The notes under the pieces: generated by a model | What the model was told of the DNA's origin: nothing | Seen by the model: only the letters and a program-made list of their open reading frames with translations | Database searches by the model: none | NCBI GenBank assembly: GCA_964343975.1 | Contig: CAYFLU010000158.1 | Location: 1 to 7,514 of the forward strand | From: SCUN01 sp964343975 | Lineage (GTDB): Bacteria > Acidobacteriota > Vicinamibacteria > Vicinamibacterales > SCN-69-37 | Reading direction: 5' to 3' | Length of the DNA stretch: 7,514 bases | Program-made: the position numbers and the translations under genes | In this document: piece by piece, positions 1 to 5,714 of the stretch | Numbering within the stretch: the first letter of the stretch is position 1 | Layout of the letters: every line of letters begins with the position of its first letter

Positions 1-231
1 ATTGAACTGCAACGTGGCGAGCTGGTCGTGCGGAATCTTGACCTCGGCCAGCGAGCCGAATCCGGTGTTGATGCCGTACACCGCGACGTCGCCCGCCGCG
101 TGATGATCCACCAGGGCCCGTGCCGCGCGCACGCGGGTGCGCGCATCATCGGCGAGGCCGACGGTCTCGCCATGACGAGCCACGCGGCCCAACGTATCAA
201 GAGTGAGTGACGAGCCGTCGAGAAGGACCAT
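1..231 (-). CDS. hutH: Histidine ammonia-lyase, N-terminal part (gene continues beyond the left edge)
   Basis: Reading the minus strand from the ATG at 231-229 gives 77 open residues with no stop before the window edge. They begin MVLLDGSSLTLD and contain VYGINTGFGSLAEVKI at residues 51-66. That block, with its tyrosine (Y52) and the GINTGFG motif, is the N-terminal signature of the aromatic amino acid ammonia-lyase family; the tyrosine corresponds to the active-site Tyr53 of Pseudomonas histidine ammonia-lyase. Histidine ammonia-lyase removes ammonia from L-histidine to give urocanate, the first step of histidine degradation, in the cytoplasm. The Ala-Ser-Gly triad that forms the MIO cofactor, and the residues that separate histidine from phenylalanine or tyrosine lyases, lie outside the window, so a PAL/TAL-type enzyme is not excluded. 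The start matches the usual N-terminus of the family. No Shine-Dalgarno sequence precedes it, and the divergent purA start is only 14 bp away. Confidence 0.85.
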   Translation of the reverse strand, partial: MVLLDGSSLTLDTLGRVARHGETVGLADDARTRVRAARALVDHHAAGDVAVYGINTGFGSLAEVKIPHDQLATLQFN

Positions 232-256
232 AAAGCAGGTATTCTATGCTCATGAA
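232..256. promoter_or_regulatory. Shared hutH/purA divergent start region with overlapping -10-like boxes
   Basis: Only 14 bp (232-245) lie between the hutH ATG and the first purA ATG. On the plus strand TATTCT (240-245) resembles a -10 box and ends 6 nt before the second in-frame purA ATG at 252. On the minus strand TAGAAT (246-241) resembles a -10 box and ends 9 nt before the hutH ATG. The two boxes overlap on opposite strands. No convincing -35 is seen on either side. The geometry would put both transcription starts at or near the start codons, so leaderless mRNAs are possible. An AGGT at 237-240 could instead be a weak ribosome binding site for purA, which would require a promoter inside hutH. 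Confidence 0.35.
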
Positions 257-1556
257 TCTTTGTGTGCTGGGTGCGCAGTGGGGTGATGAAGGCAAGGGCA
301 AGATCGTCGACCTGCTGACGCCGAACTTTCCGCTCGTGGCCCGCTATCAGGGCGGTCACAACGCCGGGCATACGGTGTATGTGCGCGGCAAGAAGTTCGT
401 CCTGCACCTGATTCCGTCCGGCATCCTGCATCCCGGCGTCGTGTGCCTCATCGGCAACGGCGTGGTCGTGGATCCGCACGCGCTGTTTGCCGAGGTCGAT
501 GAACTGGCGGCGCTCGGCATCGACGTGTCGGGCCGGTTGCTCGTTAGCGACAAGGCGCATCTCATCCTGCCGTACCACCGCGAGCTCGACATCCTCTCGG
601 AAGCCCGCCGCGGTGAGCGCAAGATCGGCACGACGTCACGCGGCATCGGGCCGGCGTATGAAGACAAGATCGGCCGGCGCGGCATCCGCGTTGGTGACCT
701 CGCCGACACGTCCAACGATGGTCCGCTCGTGAGTGCCGTGCGCGAGAACGTCGAAGCGCGCAATCGCATCGTCGGCAACAACGACATGAAGTGGACCGAC
801 GTCGTCGCCGACCTGCGCGTGATGTGGCAGCGTCTGCAGCCGCTCGTCGCGGACGTGTCGCTCTACGTGTATACGGCGATGCGCGACGGCAAGCGCGTGA
901 TGTTCGAAGGCGCGCAGGGCACACTGCTCGACATCGATCACGGTACCTATCCGTTCGTCACCTCGTCGAACGGCACCGCCGGTGGCGCGTGCACAGGCCT
1001 CGGCATCGGGCCGAAATCGGTGGGCGCCGTGCTCGGCGTGACCAAGGCTTACACGACGCGCGTCGGGGAAGGCCCGCTCCCGACGGAGCTCTTCGACGCG
1101 CTCGGTCAGCAGCTCCGCGAAAGCGGCAATGAATACGGTGCCTCCACGGGCCGGCCGCGCCGCTGCGGGTGGTACGACGCGGTGGCCGTGCGCTACGCCG
1201 CGCGCGTGAACGGGCTCGATGCGCTTGCGCTCACCAAGCTCGACGTGCTCGACGGCTTCAACGAGATCCTGATCTGCACGGCCTACACCTGCGGGTCGGA
1301 GACGCTCACCGAGATGCCGAGCGATCTGGCCAAGCTCGCGGCGTGCGTGCCGGTCTACGAGAAGATGCCGGGCTGGGATCAGCCGACGGCCGGTGTGACC
1401 ACGTTCGAGAAGTTGCCAGAAGCGGCGCGCCGCTACATCAAGCGGTTGGAAGAGGTGAGTGGCGTACCGGCGGCGATCATCTCCACCGGCTCGGATCGTG
1501 ATCACACGATCATTCGCGGCGATTCGGTCGCCGCGGAGTGGTTTGCGAAGCGCTGA
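246..1556 (+). CDS. purA: Adenylosuccinate synthetase
   Basis: This cytoplasmic enzyme joins IMP and L-aspartate at the expense of GTP to make adenylosuccinate, the first committed step from IMP to AMP. The 436-residue product is of normal length for the family (about 430) and carries its motifs in order: the GTP-binding glycine-rich loop QWGDEGKGKIVD (11-22) with catalytic D14, GGHNAGHT (36-43) with catalytic H42, TTSRGIGPAYEDKIGRRG (129-146), the IMP-site GAQGTLLDIDHGTYPFVTSSN (222-242), TTRVGEGPLPTE (270-281), STGRPRRCGWYD (300-311), the guanine-binding TKLD (330-333), and a C-terminal STGSDRDHT (413-421). It appears complete and functional. The ATG at 252 is an equally good start: it would remove two residues and sits 6 nt after a TATTCT box, whereas the ATG at 246 has a weak AGGT five bases upstream. 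It stands alone, divergent from hutH and convergent with the receiver gene, with no obvious terminator in the 3-bp gap after its stop. Confidence 0.98.
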   Translation: MLMNLCVLGAQWGDEGKGKIVDLLTPNFPLVARYQGGHNAGHTVYVRGKKFVLHLIPSGILHPGVVCLIGNGVVVDPHALFAEVDELAALGIDVSGRLLVSDKAHLILPYHRELDILSEARRGERKIGTTSRGIGPAYEDKIGRRGIRVGDLADTSNDGPLVSAVRENVEARNRIVGNNDMKWTDVVADLRVMWQRLQPLVADVSLYVYTAMRDGKRVMFEGAQGTLLDIDHGTYPFVTSSNGTAGGACTGLGIGPKSVGAVLGVTKAYTTRVGEGPLPTELFDALGQQLRESGNEYGASTGRPRRCGWYDAVAVRYAARVNGLDALALTKLDVLDGFNEILICTAYTCGSETLTEMPSDLAKLAACVPVYEKMPGWDQPTAGVTTFEKLPEAARRYIKRLEEVSGVPAAIISTGSDRDHTIIRGDSVAAEWFAKR

Positions 1557-1559
1557 CGG

Positions 1560-1937
1560 CTACGCGGCGGTGCGGCCGAGCACCTCGGCCACTTTGCGCA
1601 CGAGTTCCTGACGCACGAACGGCTTCTGCAGCAGCACGGCGTTCGGGCCCAGATTTTCGTGAATCACATACCCCGACACGAAGATGAAGCGCAGTTCGGG
1701 GTGCAACTCGCGTAACCGCACTGCGAGTTCTGTGCCTTTCATGATGGGCATCACGACGTCGGTCACGACCAGATCGACACGACCGGCGCGTTCCACCACC
1801 GCCAGAGCCTCGGCGCCATTGCTCGCCTCAAGTACCTGATACCCATCTTTTCGCAGCGAAAGAGCGAAGAGGCCGCGGACAGCCGGTTCGTCTTCCACGA
1901 GCAGGATCACCGCAGCGTCGACTGGTTTCTCATCCAT
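1560..1937 (-). CDS. Stand-alone response-regulator receiver domain protein (CheY-like)
   Basis: A single REC domain fills the whole protein (125 residues from the ATG at 1937); there is no DNA-binding or enzymatic output domain. Visible receiver residues, in this numbering, are the acidic pocket E15-D16 (VEDE), the phospho-acceptor D60 in VVTDVVMP, the switch serine S88 in FVSGY, and K105 in the LQKPF motif. The aromatic switch position three residues before K105 is leucine (L102). The sequence, especially GYQVLEASNGAEAL and LQKPF, resembles the C-terminal receivers of hybrid histidine kinases, so it probably takes phosphate from a kinase encoded elsewhere and passes it on or acts by protein contact. 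In-frame GTG codons at 1949 and 1946 are alternative starts; no start has a good Shine-Dalgarno. The gene converges on purA with a 3-bp gap and lies downstream of the bacilliredoxin gene, but a stem-loop between them suggests separate transcription. Its partner cannot be told from this window. Confidence 0.9.
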   Translation of the reverse strand: MDEKPVDAAVILLVEDEPAVRGLFALSLRKDGYQVLEASNGAEALAVVERAGRVDLVVTDVVMPIMKGTELAVRLRELHPELRFIFVSGYVIHENLGPNAVLLQKPFVRQELVRKVAEVLGRTAA

Positions 1938-1978
1938 CTTTCGCACCACTGTTCTGAAAATCGGCGGCGACGACGAGA

Positions 1979-2007
1979 AGATGAGCGCCTGAATGAGGCG
2001 CTCATCT
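1979..2007 (-). terminator. Stem-loop downstream of the bacilliredoxin gene, probable terminator
   Basis: Bases 1979-1989 and 1997-2007 are perfect reverse complements (11 bp; core GATGAGCGCC / GGCGCTCATC) around a 7-nt loop (1990-1996). The hairpin sits 30 bp past the stop of the minus-strand bacilliredoxin gene and before the receiver gene. On the minus strand it is followed by TCTCG, which is only mildly T-rich, so it is either a weak intrinsic terminator or an mRNA 3'-end stabilising hairpin. Confidence 0.55.
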
Positions 2008-2020
2008 ATATAGAGCTTCC

Positions 2021-2040
2021 GAACGGACTTGAACGGACTA
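2021..2040. repeat. Two tandem copies of a 10-bp unit at the end of the bacilliredoxin gene
   Basis: GAACGGACTT (2021-2030) is followed at once by GAACGGACTA (2031-2040), identical in nine of ten bases. The second copy ends with the complement of the bacilliredoxin TAG stop codon (2038-2040). It looks like a small local duplication; no function is evident. Confidence 0.5.
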
Positions 2041-2466
2041 CTTGGTGACCGGTGCGCAGTGCTTTTCGAACGCGAGCCCGAGCTGGTCCGCGATCATCTC
2101 GGCCGACCGCGACTCGATGTCGCGGCGCTCCATCATGTAGAGGAGCTTGCCGTCGCGCAGCAGCGCGACCGACGGCGACGAGGGCGGGAACGGCGCGAAG
2201 TACTGACGCGCGCGATCCGTGGCGGCCATGTCGGCGCCGGCAAACACCGTCGCGACGACGTCGGGCTTCGGCCCCTGTTCGAGCGCCATGCCGATGCCCG
2301 GCCGCGCCTTCGCGGCGGCGCAGCCGCACACGGAATTCACGATCATCATCACGACGCCCGGCGACTTCACGGCGGCGTCCACATCTTCAACCGTGCGGCA
2401 CTCGCGCGCGCCCATCTCGACCAACTCCTGGCGCATCGGAGCAATCAAATACTCGGGGTACGGCAT
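2038..2466 (-). CDS. brxA: BrxA/BrxB (YphP/YqiW) family bacilliredoxin
   Basis: The 142-residue protein starting MPYPEYLIAPMRQELV matches the length and layout of the Bacillus subtilis YphP/YqiW family (about 144 residues). It shows VNSVCGCAAAKARPG (43-57) with the C47-G48-C49 redox motif, FAGAD (75-79), the YFAPFPPSSPSVALL block (89-103), and HC near the end (C137). These thioredoxin-fold proteins reduce mixed disulfides between proteins and bacillithiol in the cytoplasm; members outside Firmicutes may serve other low-molecular-weight thiols. An upstream in-frame ATG at 2529 exists, but the start at 2466 is favoured because GGAGGG (minus strand, 2480-2475) lies 8 nt before it and the family N-terminus begins there. 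A TATACT box (minus strand, 2505-2500) sits upstream of that ribosome binding site. The gene is transcribed alone and divergently from the Tat-exported protein gene. Family assignment is firm; whether bacillithiol is the real substrate in this organism is not shown. Confidence 0.93.
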   Translation of the reverse strand: MPYPEYLIAPMRQELVEMGARECRTVEDVDAAVKSPGVVMMIVNSVCGCAAAKARPGIGMALEQGPKPDVVATVFAGADMAATDRARQYFAPFPPSSPSVALLRDGKLLYMMERRDIESRSAEMIADQLGLAFEKHCAPVTK

Positions 2467-2474
2467 CTCGGGAA

Positions 2475-2480
2475 CCCTCC
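2475..2480 (-). promoter_or_regulatory. Ribosome binding site of the bacilliredoxin gene
   Basis: The minus strand reads GGAGGG eight bases before the ATG at 2466. It is the clearest Shine-Dalgarno sequence in the window and decides the start of this gene against the longer frame beginning at 2529. Confidence 0.8.
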
Positions 2481-2490
2481 AATGAACTGT

Positions 2491-2507
2491 TACGATTCCA
2501 GTATACG
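2491..2507. promoter_or_regulatory. Bidirectional promoter core between the bacilliredoxin and Tat-protein genes
   Basis: The 45-bp gap between the two divergent starts contains the self-complementary GTATAC (2501-2506). On the minus strand this supplies TATACT (2505-2500), a five-of-six match to the -10 consensus, giving a leader of roughly 27 nt that carries the GGAGGG site. On the plus strand the candidates are TATACG (2502-2507) or TACGAT (2491-2496). No good -35 is visible for either direction. The plus-strand ATG at 2512 has no Shine-Dalgarno, so that mRNA would be leaderless or nearly so. Confidence 0.35.
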
Positions 2508-2511
2508 ACCC

Positions 2512-3156
2512 ATGCGCGCCCGCAAACATCAGTCGACTCGGCTCACGTTCGCTTCGTCGCTCACGCGGCGTCAGTGGCTGACTTTATGGACAGCGTCGGT
2601 CGCCGTGATGGGCACCGCGCTCCGCGCGCAGCAACTGCCGCCCGGCATGGGCGTGGCCGCCACGCCGCCGTGTGATCCGTCGACCAAACCCACACCGGCG
2701 CGCACACCGGCAGGCTATCGCGCCAATGCGCCAATGCGTTCGCTCGTCGTCGAGGCGAACGACACGTCGCGGCGTCTCGTGCTCAGCGGGGCCGTGATCG
2801 GATTGCGCTGCGGATACATCGCCGGTGCGGTCATCGAAACATGGCAGGCGGACGCGAGTGGCGTCGTGCCTTCGACCGGTGATCGCTTGCGCGGCCGGCA
2901 GCAAACGAACGCCGAGGGCGGCTATCGCCTCGAGACCGTCGTGCCGGGCGCGCCCGCCGGGCAGGCGCCGCGCATCAACCTGAAAGTCACCGTGCCCGGA
3001 AAGGCCGTGCTCACGACGTCCGTGTTCTTGCCGGATGCGATGGCCGGTGCCGCGAACAAGAGCGACAAGACGTTCGACCCGCTCCTCGCCATGCAGTTGC
3101 TGTCGCAAGACGCGCGCAAGGTGACCGCGTCGTTCAACGTCATTCTGGATCTGTGA
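2512..3156 (+). CDS. Tat-exported intradiol-dioxygenase-fold protein lacking the expected iron ligands
   Basis: The 214-residue product starts with a twin-arginine signal: SLTRRQWLTLW (16-26) followed by a hydrophobic run and a likely cleavage after LRA (37-39), so it should be exported folded. The mature part resembles the C-terminal beta-sandwich of intradiol ring-cleavage dioxygenases: GAVIETWQADASG (105-117), LRGRQQTNAEGGYRLETVVPG (126-146), a strand RINLKV (154-159) and LTTSVFLPDA (167-176). In active catechol and protocatechuate dioxygenases Fe(III) is held by two tyrosines and the HIH pair. Here the WHAxxxGxY tyrosine position is valine (V118/V119), the PxGY tyrosine is absent from VPGAPAG, and HIH is replaced by R154-I155-N156. 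By motif alignment all four ligands are missing, so dioxygenase activity is unlikely; a binding or structural role is possible. A much longer frame is open upstream but would run antisense through the bacilliredoxin gene; the ATG at 2512 places the signal peptide correctly. The stop overlaps the HAD gene start by four bases. Confidence 0.8.
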   Translation: MRARKHQSTRLTFASSLTRRQWLTLWTASVAVMGTALRAQQLPPGMGVAATPPCDPSTKPTPARTPAGYRANAPMRSLVVEANDTSRRLVLSGAVIGLRCGYIAGAVIETWQADASGVVPSTGDRLRGRQQTNAEGGYRLETVVPGAPAGQAPRINLKVTVPGKAVLTTSVFLPDAMAGAANKSDKTFDPLLAMQLLSQDARKVTASFNVILDL

Positions 3157-3887
3157 TCCGCGCGCTGCTCTGCGACCTCGACGACACGTTGTTCGATCAC
3201 GCGGGCGCCACGCGCGACGCGCTGGCCGTCGTGCAGGCGACCGACGCCGCGCTCGCCGGCTGGACGCTGGACGAGTTCGATCGTCGCCATCGCGTGGTGC
3301 TCGAGCACTTGCACACACGCGTGCTCGCCGATGAGTACTCCGTCGACGACGCGCGCGTGGTGCGGTTTCAGAGGCTCCTCGCGGATGCCGGCGAACTGGC
3401 GCCCGATCCGGATCGGCTCGAGCGGTTGTCGTGGGCGTATCGCCATGCGTACGAAGCCGCGTGGCGGCTCGTGCCGGGCGCGGCGTCGATGCTCAGCGCC
3501 GCGCGCGCAGTGGGCTGGACCCCCGTCGTCGTCACCAACAACGCGTCGCAGGAGCAGTGGCTGAAGGTGGAGCGGTGCGGGCTCGCGCCGCTGATCGCGG
3601 ACATGATCACGTCCGAGGCGTTCGGCGCGGCGAAGCCCGATCCCCGGATCATGACGCACGCGGTGGACTGCGTGCGCGGTGCGCGCGAACATGCGGTGGT
3701 GTTGGGCGATTCGCTCTCGACCGATGTGGCGGGGGCGCGTGCCGCCGGCGTCGCGGTGGTTTGGTTCAATCGCTGGCAGGCGACCGTTGTCGACGCGACG
3801 CTGCGCACAGTGACCGCCCTCGAACCGGCCGCGCACGTACTCGAGGCGTTCGATCGGGCCGTCGCCGATCAGCTCGCGTCGCGTTAG
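3153..3887 (+). CDS. HAD-superfamily hydrolase (phosphatase), YjjG/haloacid dehalogenase-like
   Basis: The 244-residue cytoplasmic protein has all four HAD motifs: motif I DLDDT (8-12) with nucleophile D8 and acid/base D10, motif II VVVTNN (125-130) with T128, motif III K161 in AAKPDP, and motif IV GDSLSTD (185-191) with D186 and D191 for magnesium. The stretch between motifs I and II, about residues 15-105, is the size and helical character of a C1-type cap, as in small-molecule phosphatases of the YjjG or N-acylneuraminate-9-phosphatase type. DxD with a following D and T is typical of phosphatases rather than dehalogenases. The substrate cannot be read from sequence. It starts with GTG at 3153 inside the GTGA that holds the previous gene's TGA stop, so translation is probably coupled to the Tat-exported protein. 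Its TAG stop overlaps the stop of the convergent propeller gene (bases 3884-3887). Confidence 0.92.
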   Translation: MIRALLCDLDDTLFDHAGATRDALAVVQATDAALAGWTLDEFDRRHRVVLEHLHTRVLADEYSVDDARVVRFQRLLADAGELAPDPDRLERLSWAYRHAYEAAWRLVPGAASMLSAARAVGWTPVVVTNNASQEQWLKVERCGLAPLIADMITSEAFGAAKPDPRIMTHAVDCVRGAREHAVVLGDSLSTDVAGARAAGVAVVWFNRWQATVVDATLRTVTALEPAAHVLEAFDRAVADQLASR

Positions 3888-4872
3888 CGTCGTCGTCGCG
3901 AGGCGACGATCGAGAGCAGGACGAGGAGCAGCGCGAGTGCCGCGCCGCGCACGCCCCAGTCGCCGATGGCCGCGATGCGCGTGACGTGTCCTTGAGCATC
4001 CACCTGCGACACGCGCGGACTTCCGACAAATTCCGCAAGGAGCGCCGGGCCGATCCATTCATCCACCACGTAGTAGGTGGCGCCCATCATCGCGACGCCG
4101 GAGGGACGCCAGCCCCACCGGCCGCCCGTGAGGCGCTGTGCCCAGCCGGCCGGCTGCCACAACGGCGTCGCGCGTCCATCGCGCGCCACGAGGACAATGC
4201 GACCCGCCGCAGGATCCACGATGACGGCATTGCCCTGCGGATCGGTGGCCACACCCTGTTCGCGCCCCCAGAGCCCGGGCAGCGTCGTGAGCCCCTTGGT
4301 CGAGTTGGTGATGAGGCCTTGCGCTTCGGTGGCCACGACACCATCGGGTGTGAGACGACGCACACGACCGGAATCGGCGATCACGAGGGCGCCGTCTCGC
4401 GCGAGCGCGAAGCCCGTAATGTTGTCGAAGGTGGCGAGTTCGGCGCGCCCGTCGCGCGCGCCACGCGCGCTGCCGGCAATGGTGGTGATCCGGTCGATGA
4501 CATCGCGCGCGACGATGGCCGAGCGTTCCGACCCGGCGCCGACGCCGTCCCAGGCGAGAGCGCGTCCCTTTCGGTGAGATCGCCTGGAAGGTTCTCTCCG
4601 TACACGGCACCATCCGGGCCGGTGACCACGGCGTGGCAGGTCACGCCGGAGAGTGCGGCCGTACGGGTGCCGTCGGGCTCGATGCGCCAAACCGTGCTGC
4701 GCACGGGATCGCAGAAGACGAGCGCGCCCGACGGCAGCACCGCGAGCCCCCAGTTCGTCTGCGCGAATGCCGGTGTGGGGTGCGCGAGGGCACCGACGAG
4801 GGCGCCCACGACGGCGATGGCCAGCAGAAGGCGCGAACTCAGGCGAGTGACACGGACACGAGACATGGGCAT
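3884..4872 (-). pseudogene. Frameshifted NHL/SMP-30-like beta-propeller protein, secreted and membrane-anchored
   Basis: Two overlapping minus-strand frames make one protein of about 329 residues if a single base is added near 4566-4571. The first frame, from ATG 4872 (or 4866), gives a Sec signal peptide (basic SRVRVTRLSSR, hydrophobic 15-30, cleavage after AFA at 37) and the first propeller blades (WGLAVLPSGALVFCD, 41-55; VTGPDGAVYGEN, 83-94). It then turns to nonsense after LPGDLTE. The second frame picks up at KGRALAWDGV and continues with similar blades: ITGFALARDGALVIADSGRV, GVATDPQGNAVIVDPAAGRI, PSGVAMMGATYYVVDEW. It ends in a membrane helix (ALALLLVLLSIVA) plus four arginines, so the propeller would face outwards, anchored by its tail. 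The span is 989 nt, one short of 330 codons. The start overlaps the permease stop by one base (TGATG). It may be a true pseudogene or a sequencing error. Enzymatic activity is not claimed; such propellers often bind ligands or act as lactonases. Confidence 0.8.
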
Positions 4873-5714
4873 CACCGGCGCGGGGCCGCGATCGAGAGCA
4901 TGACGCCGGCGATGATCAACCCACCGGCGAGCACCACGCGCAGAGACACCGCTTCGCCCAGCATGACGACCGCTGCGGCTGCCGTCAACACGGGGGTGAG
5001 TAATTGCACGATGGCCGCGCGCCACGCGGTGAGCTGCGGCAGCACGCTGTACCAGATCGCGTAACCAAGTCCGGAGGTGATCGCGCCCGAGATCCCGGCC
5101 AGCACGAGGCCGAGCGCGGTGACATGGTGTGACGGCCACTGCCACGCGGCAATGGCGATGGCGACGGGCACGGCGCGCATGAAGTTGTGCGCGGTGCCGG
5201 TGAGCGGGTCACGACTGCGCCGGCCGCGCAGCGAGTAGAGGCCCCAGCACACACCGGCGATGGCCATGAGGAACACGCCGACGAGCGAGGGGCGCGTGGC
5301 GCCCGGCACGGTCAGCGTGAGGAGCCCGGCCACGGCGATGATGAGCCCCGCGAGGTCTCGCCGGCCCGGACGTTCCCCAGCCACGAGGCCGGCCGCGATC
5401 ATGGTCGTCTGCACGCCGCCGAAGAGCGCGAGGGCGCCGATGCCCGCGCCGATGCGCACGTAGGCAAACGTGAAGGCGACGGCGTAGCCGATGAGCGCGA
5501 GCGTGGACGTCCAGTGATTGGCCGGATCGTGCGCCGGTGCCGTGCGCCGGAACGCGAGCGCGCCGAGCACCGCGGCGCCCGCCGAGACGCGCACAAGGAG
5601 GAACGTGGCCGGATCGAGCCGGCCCGCGGCGAGCGCACCGCGCGTGAGCAGGGAATTGGCCGCGAAGGCGACAAGCGCGGCGCCAGTGAAGGACGCCACG
5701 CGGCCGCGCGTCAT
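4872..5714 (-). CDS. EamA/DMT-superfamily permease
   Basis: The 280-residue product is almost wholly hydrophobic, with about ten predicted membrane helices (roughly 8-28, 36-56, 71-88, 92-112, 119-138, 144-163, 179-193, 199-220, 232-252, 258-276). They form two five-helix halves, the layout of drug/metabolite transporters with two EamA domains. Family-like signatures are NSLLTRGAL in helix 1, RVSAGAAVL in helix 2, and the end of each half: GLIIAVAGLLTL, then QLLTPVLTAAAAVVMLGEAVSLRVVLAGGLIIAGV (237-271). It sits in the inner membrane and probably exports or takes up a small metabolite; the substrate cannot be inferred from sequence. The frame stays open upstream inside the amidase gene, but the ATG at 5714 is chosen because it overlaps the amidase TGA in an ATGA and gives the normal length and N-terminus. 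Its own TGA overlaps the ATG of the propeller gene, so it is the middle gene of a tightly coupled operon. Confidence 0.92.
   Translation of the reverse strand: MTRGRVASFTGAALVAFAANSLLTRGALAAGRLDPATFLLVRVSAGAAVLGALAFRRTAPAHDPANHWTSTLALIGYAVAFTFAYVRIGAGIGALALFGGVQTTMIAAGLVAGERPGRRDLAGLIIAVAGLLTLTVPGATRPSLVGVFLMAIAGVCWGLYSLRGRRSRDPLTGTAHNFMRAVPVAIAIAAWQWPSHHVTALGLVLAGISGAITSGLGYAIWYSVLPQLTAWRAAIVQLLTPVLTAAAAVVMLGEAVSLRVVLAGGLIIAGVMLSIAAPRR

Noticed and set aside
636..1505. A 289-codon minus-strand frame inside purA.
   Set aside because: purA on the plus strand has every family motif over its full length; the antisense frame has none.
2029..2511. A 161-codon in-frame extension upstream of the Tat-exported protein.
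   Set aside because: It runs antisense through the bacilliredoxin gene, has low-complexity Arg/His/Ala composition and would bury the twin-arginine signal inside the protein.
4560..4580. Programmed -1 ribosomal frameshifting in the propeller gene.
   Set aside because: The incoming codons GAA AGG do not form an X XXY YYZ heptamer, re-pairing after a slip would be poor, and I see no conserved signal. A one-base indel or sequencing error is simpler.
3431..4903. Long plus-strand frame of 490 codons, and a minus-strand frame at 2922-4058.
   Set aside because: Both cross several well-supported genes, are Arg/Ala-rich and show no recognisable motif. They are shadow frames of the HAD, propeller and Tat-protein genes.
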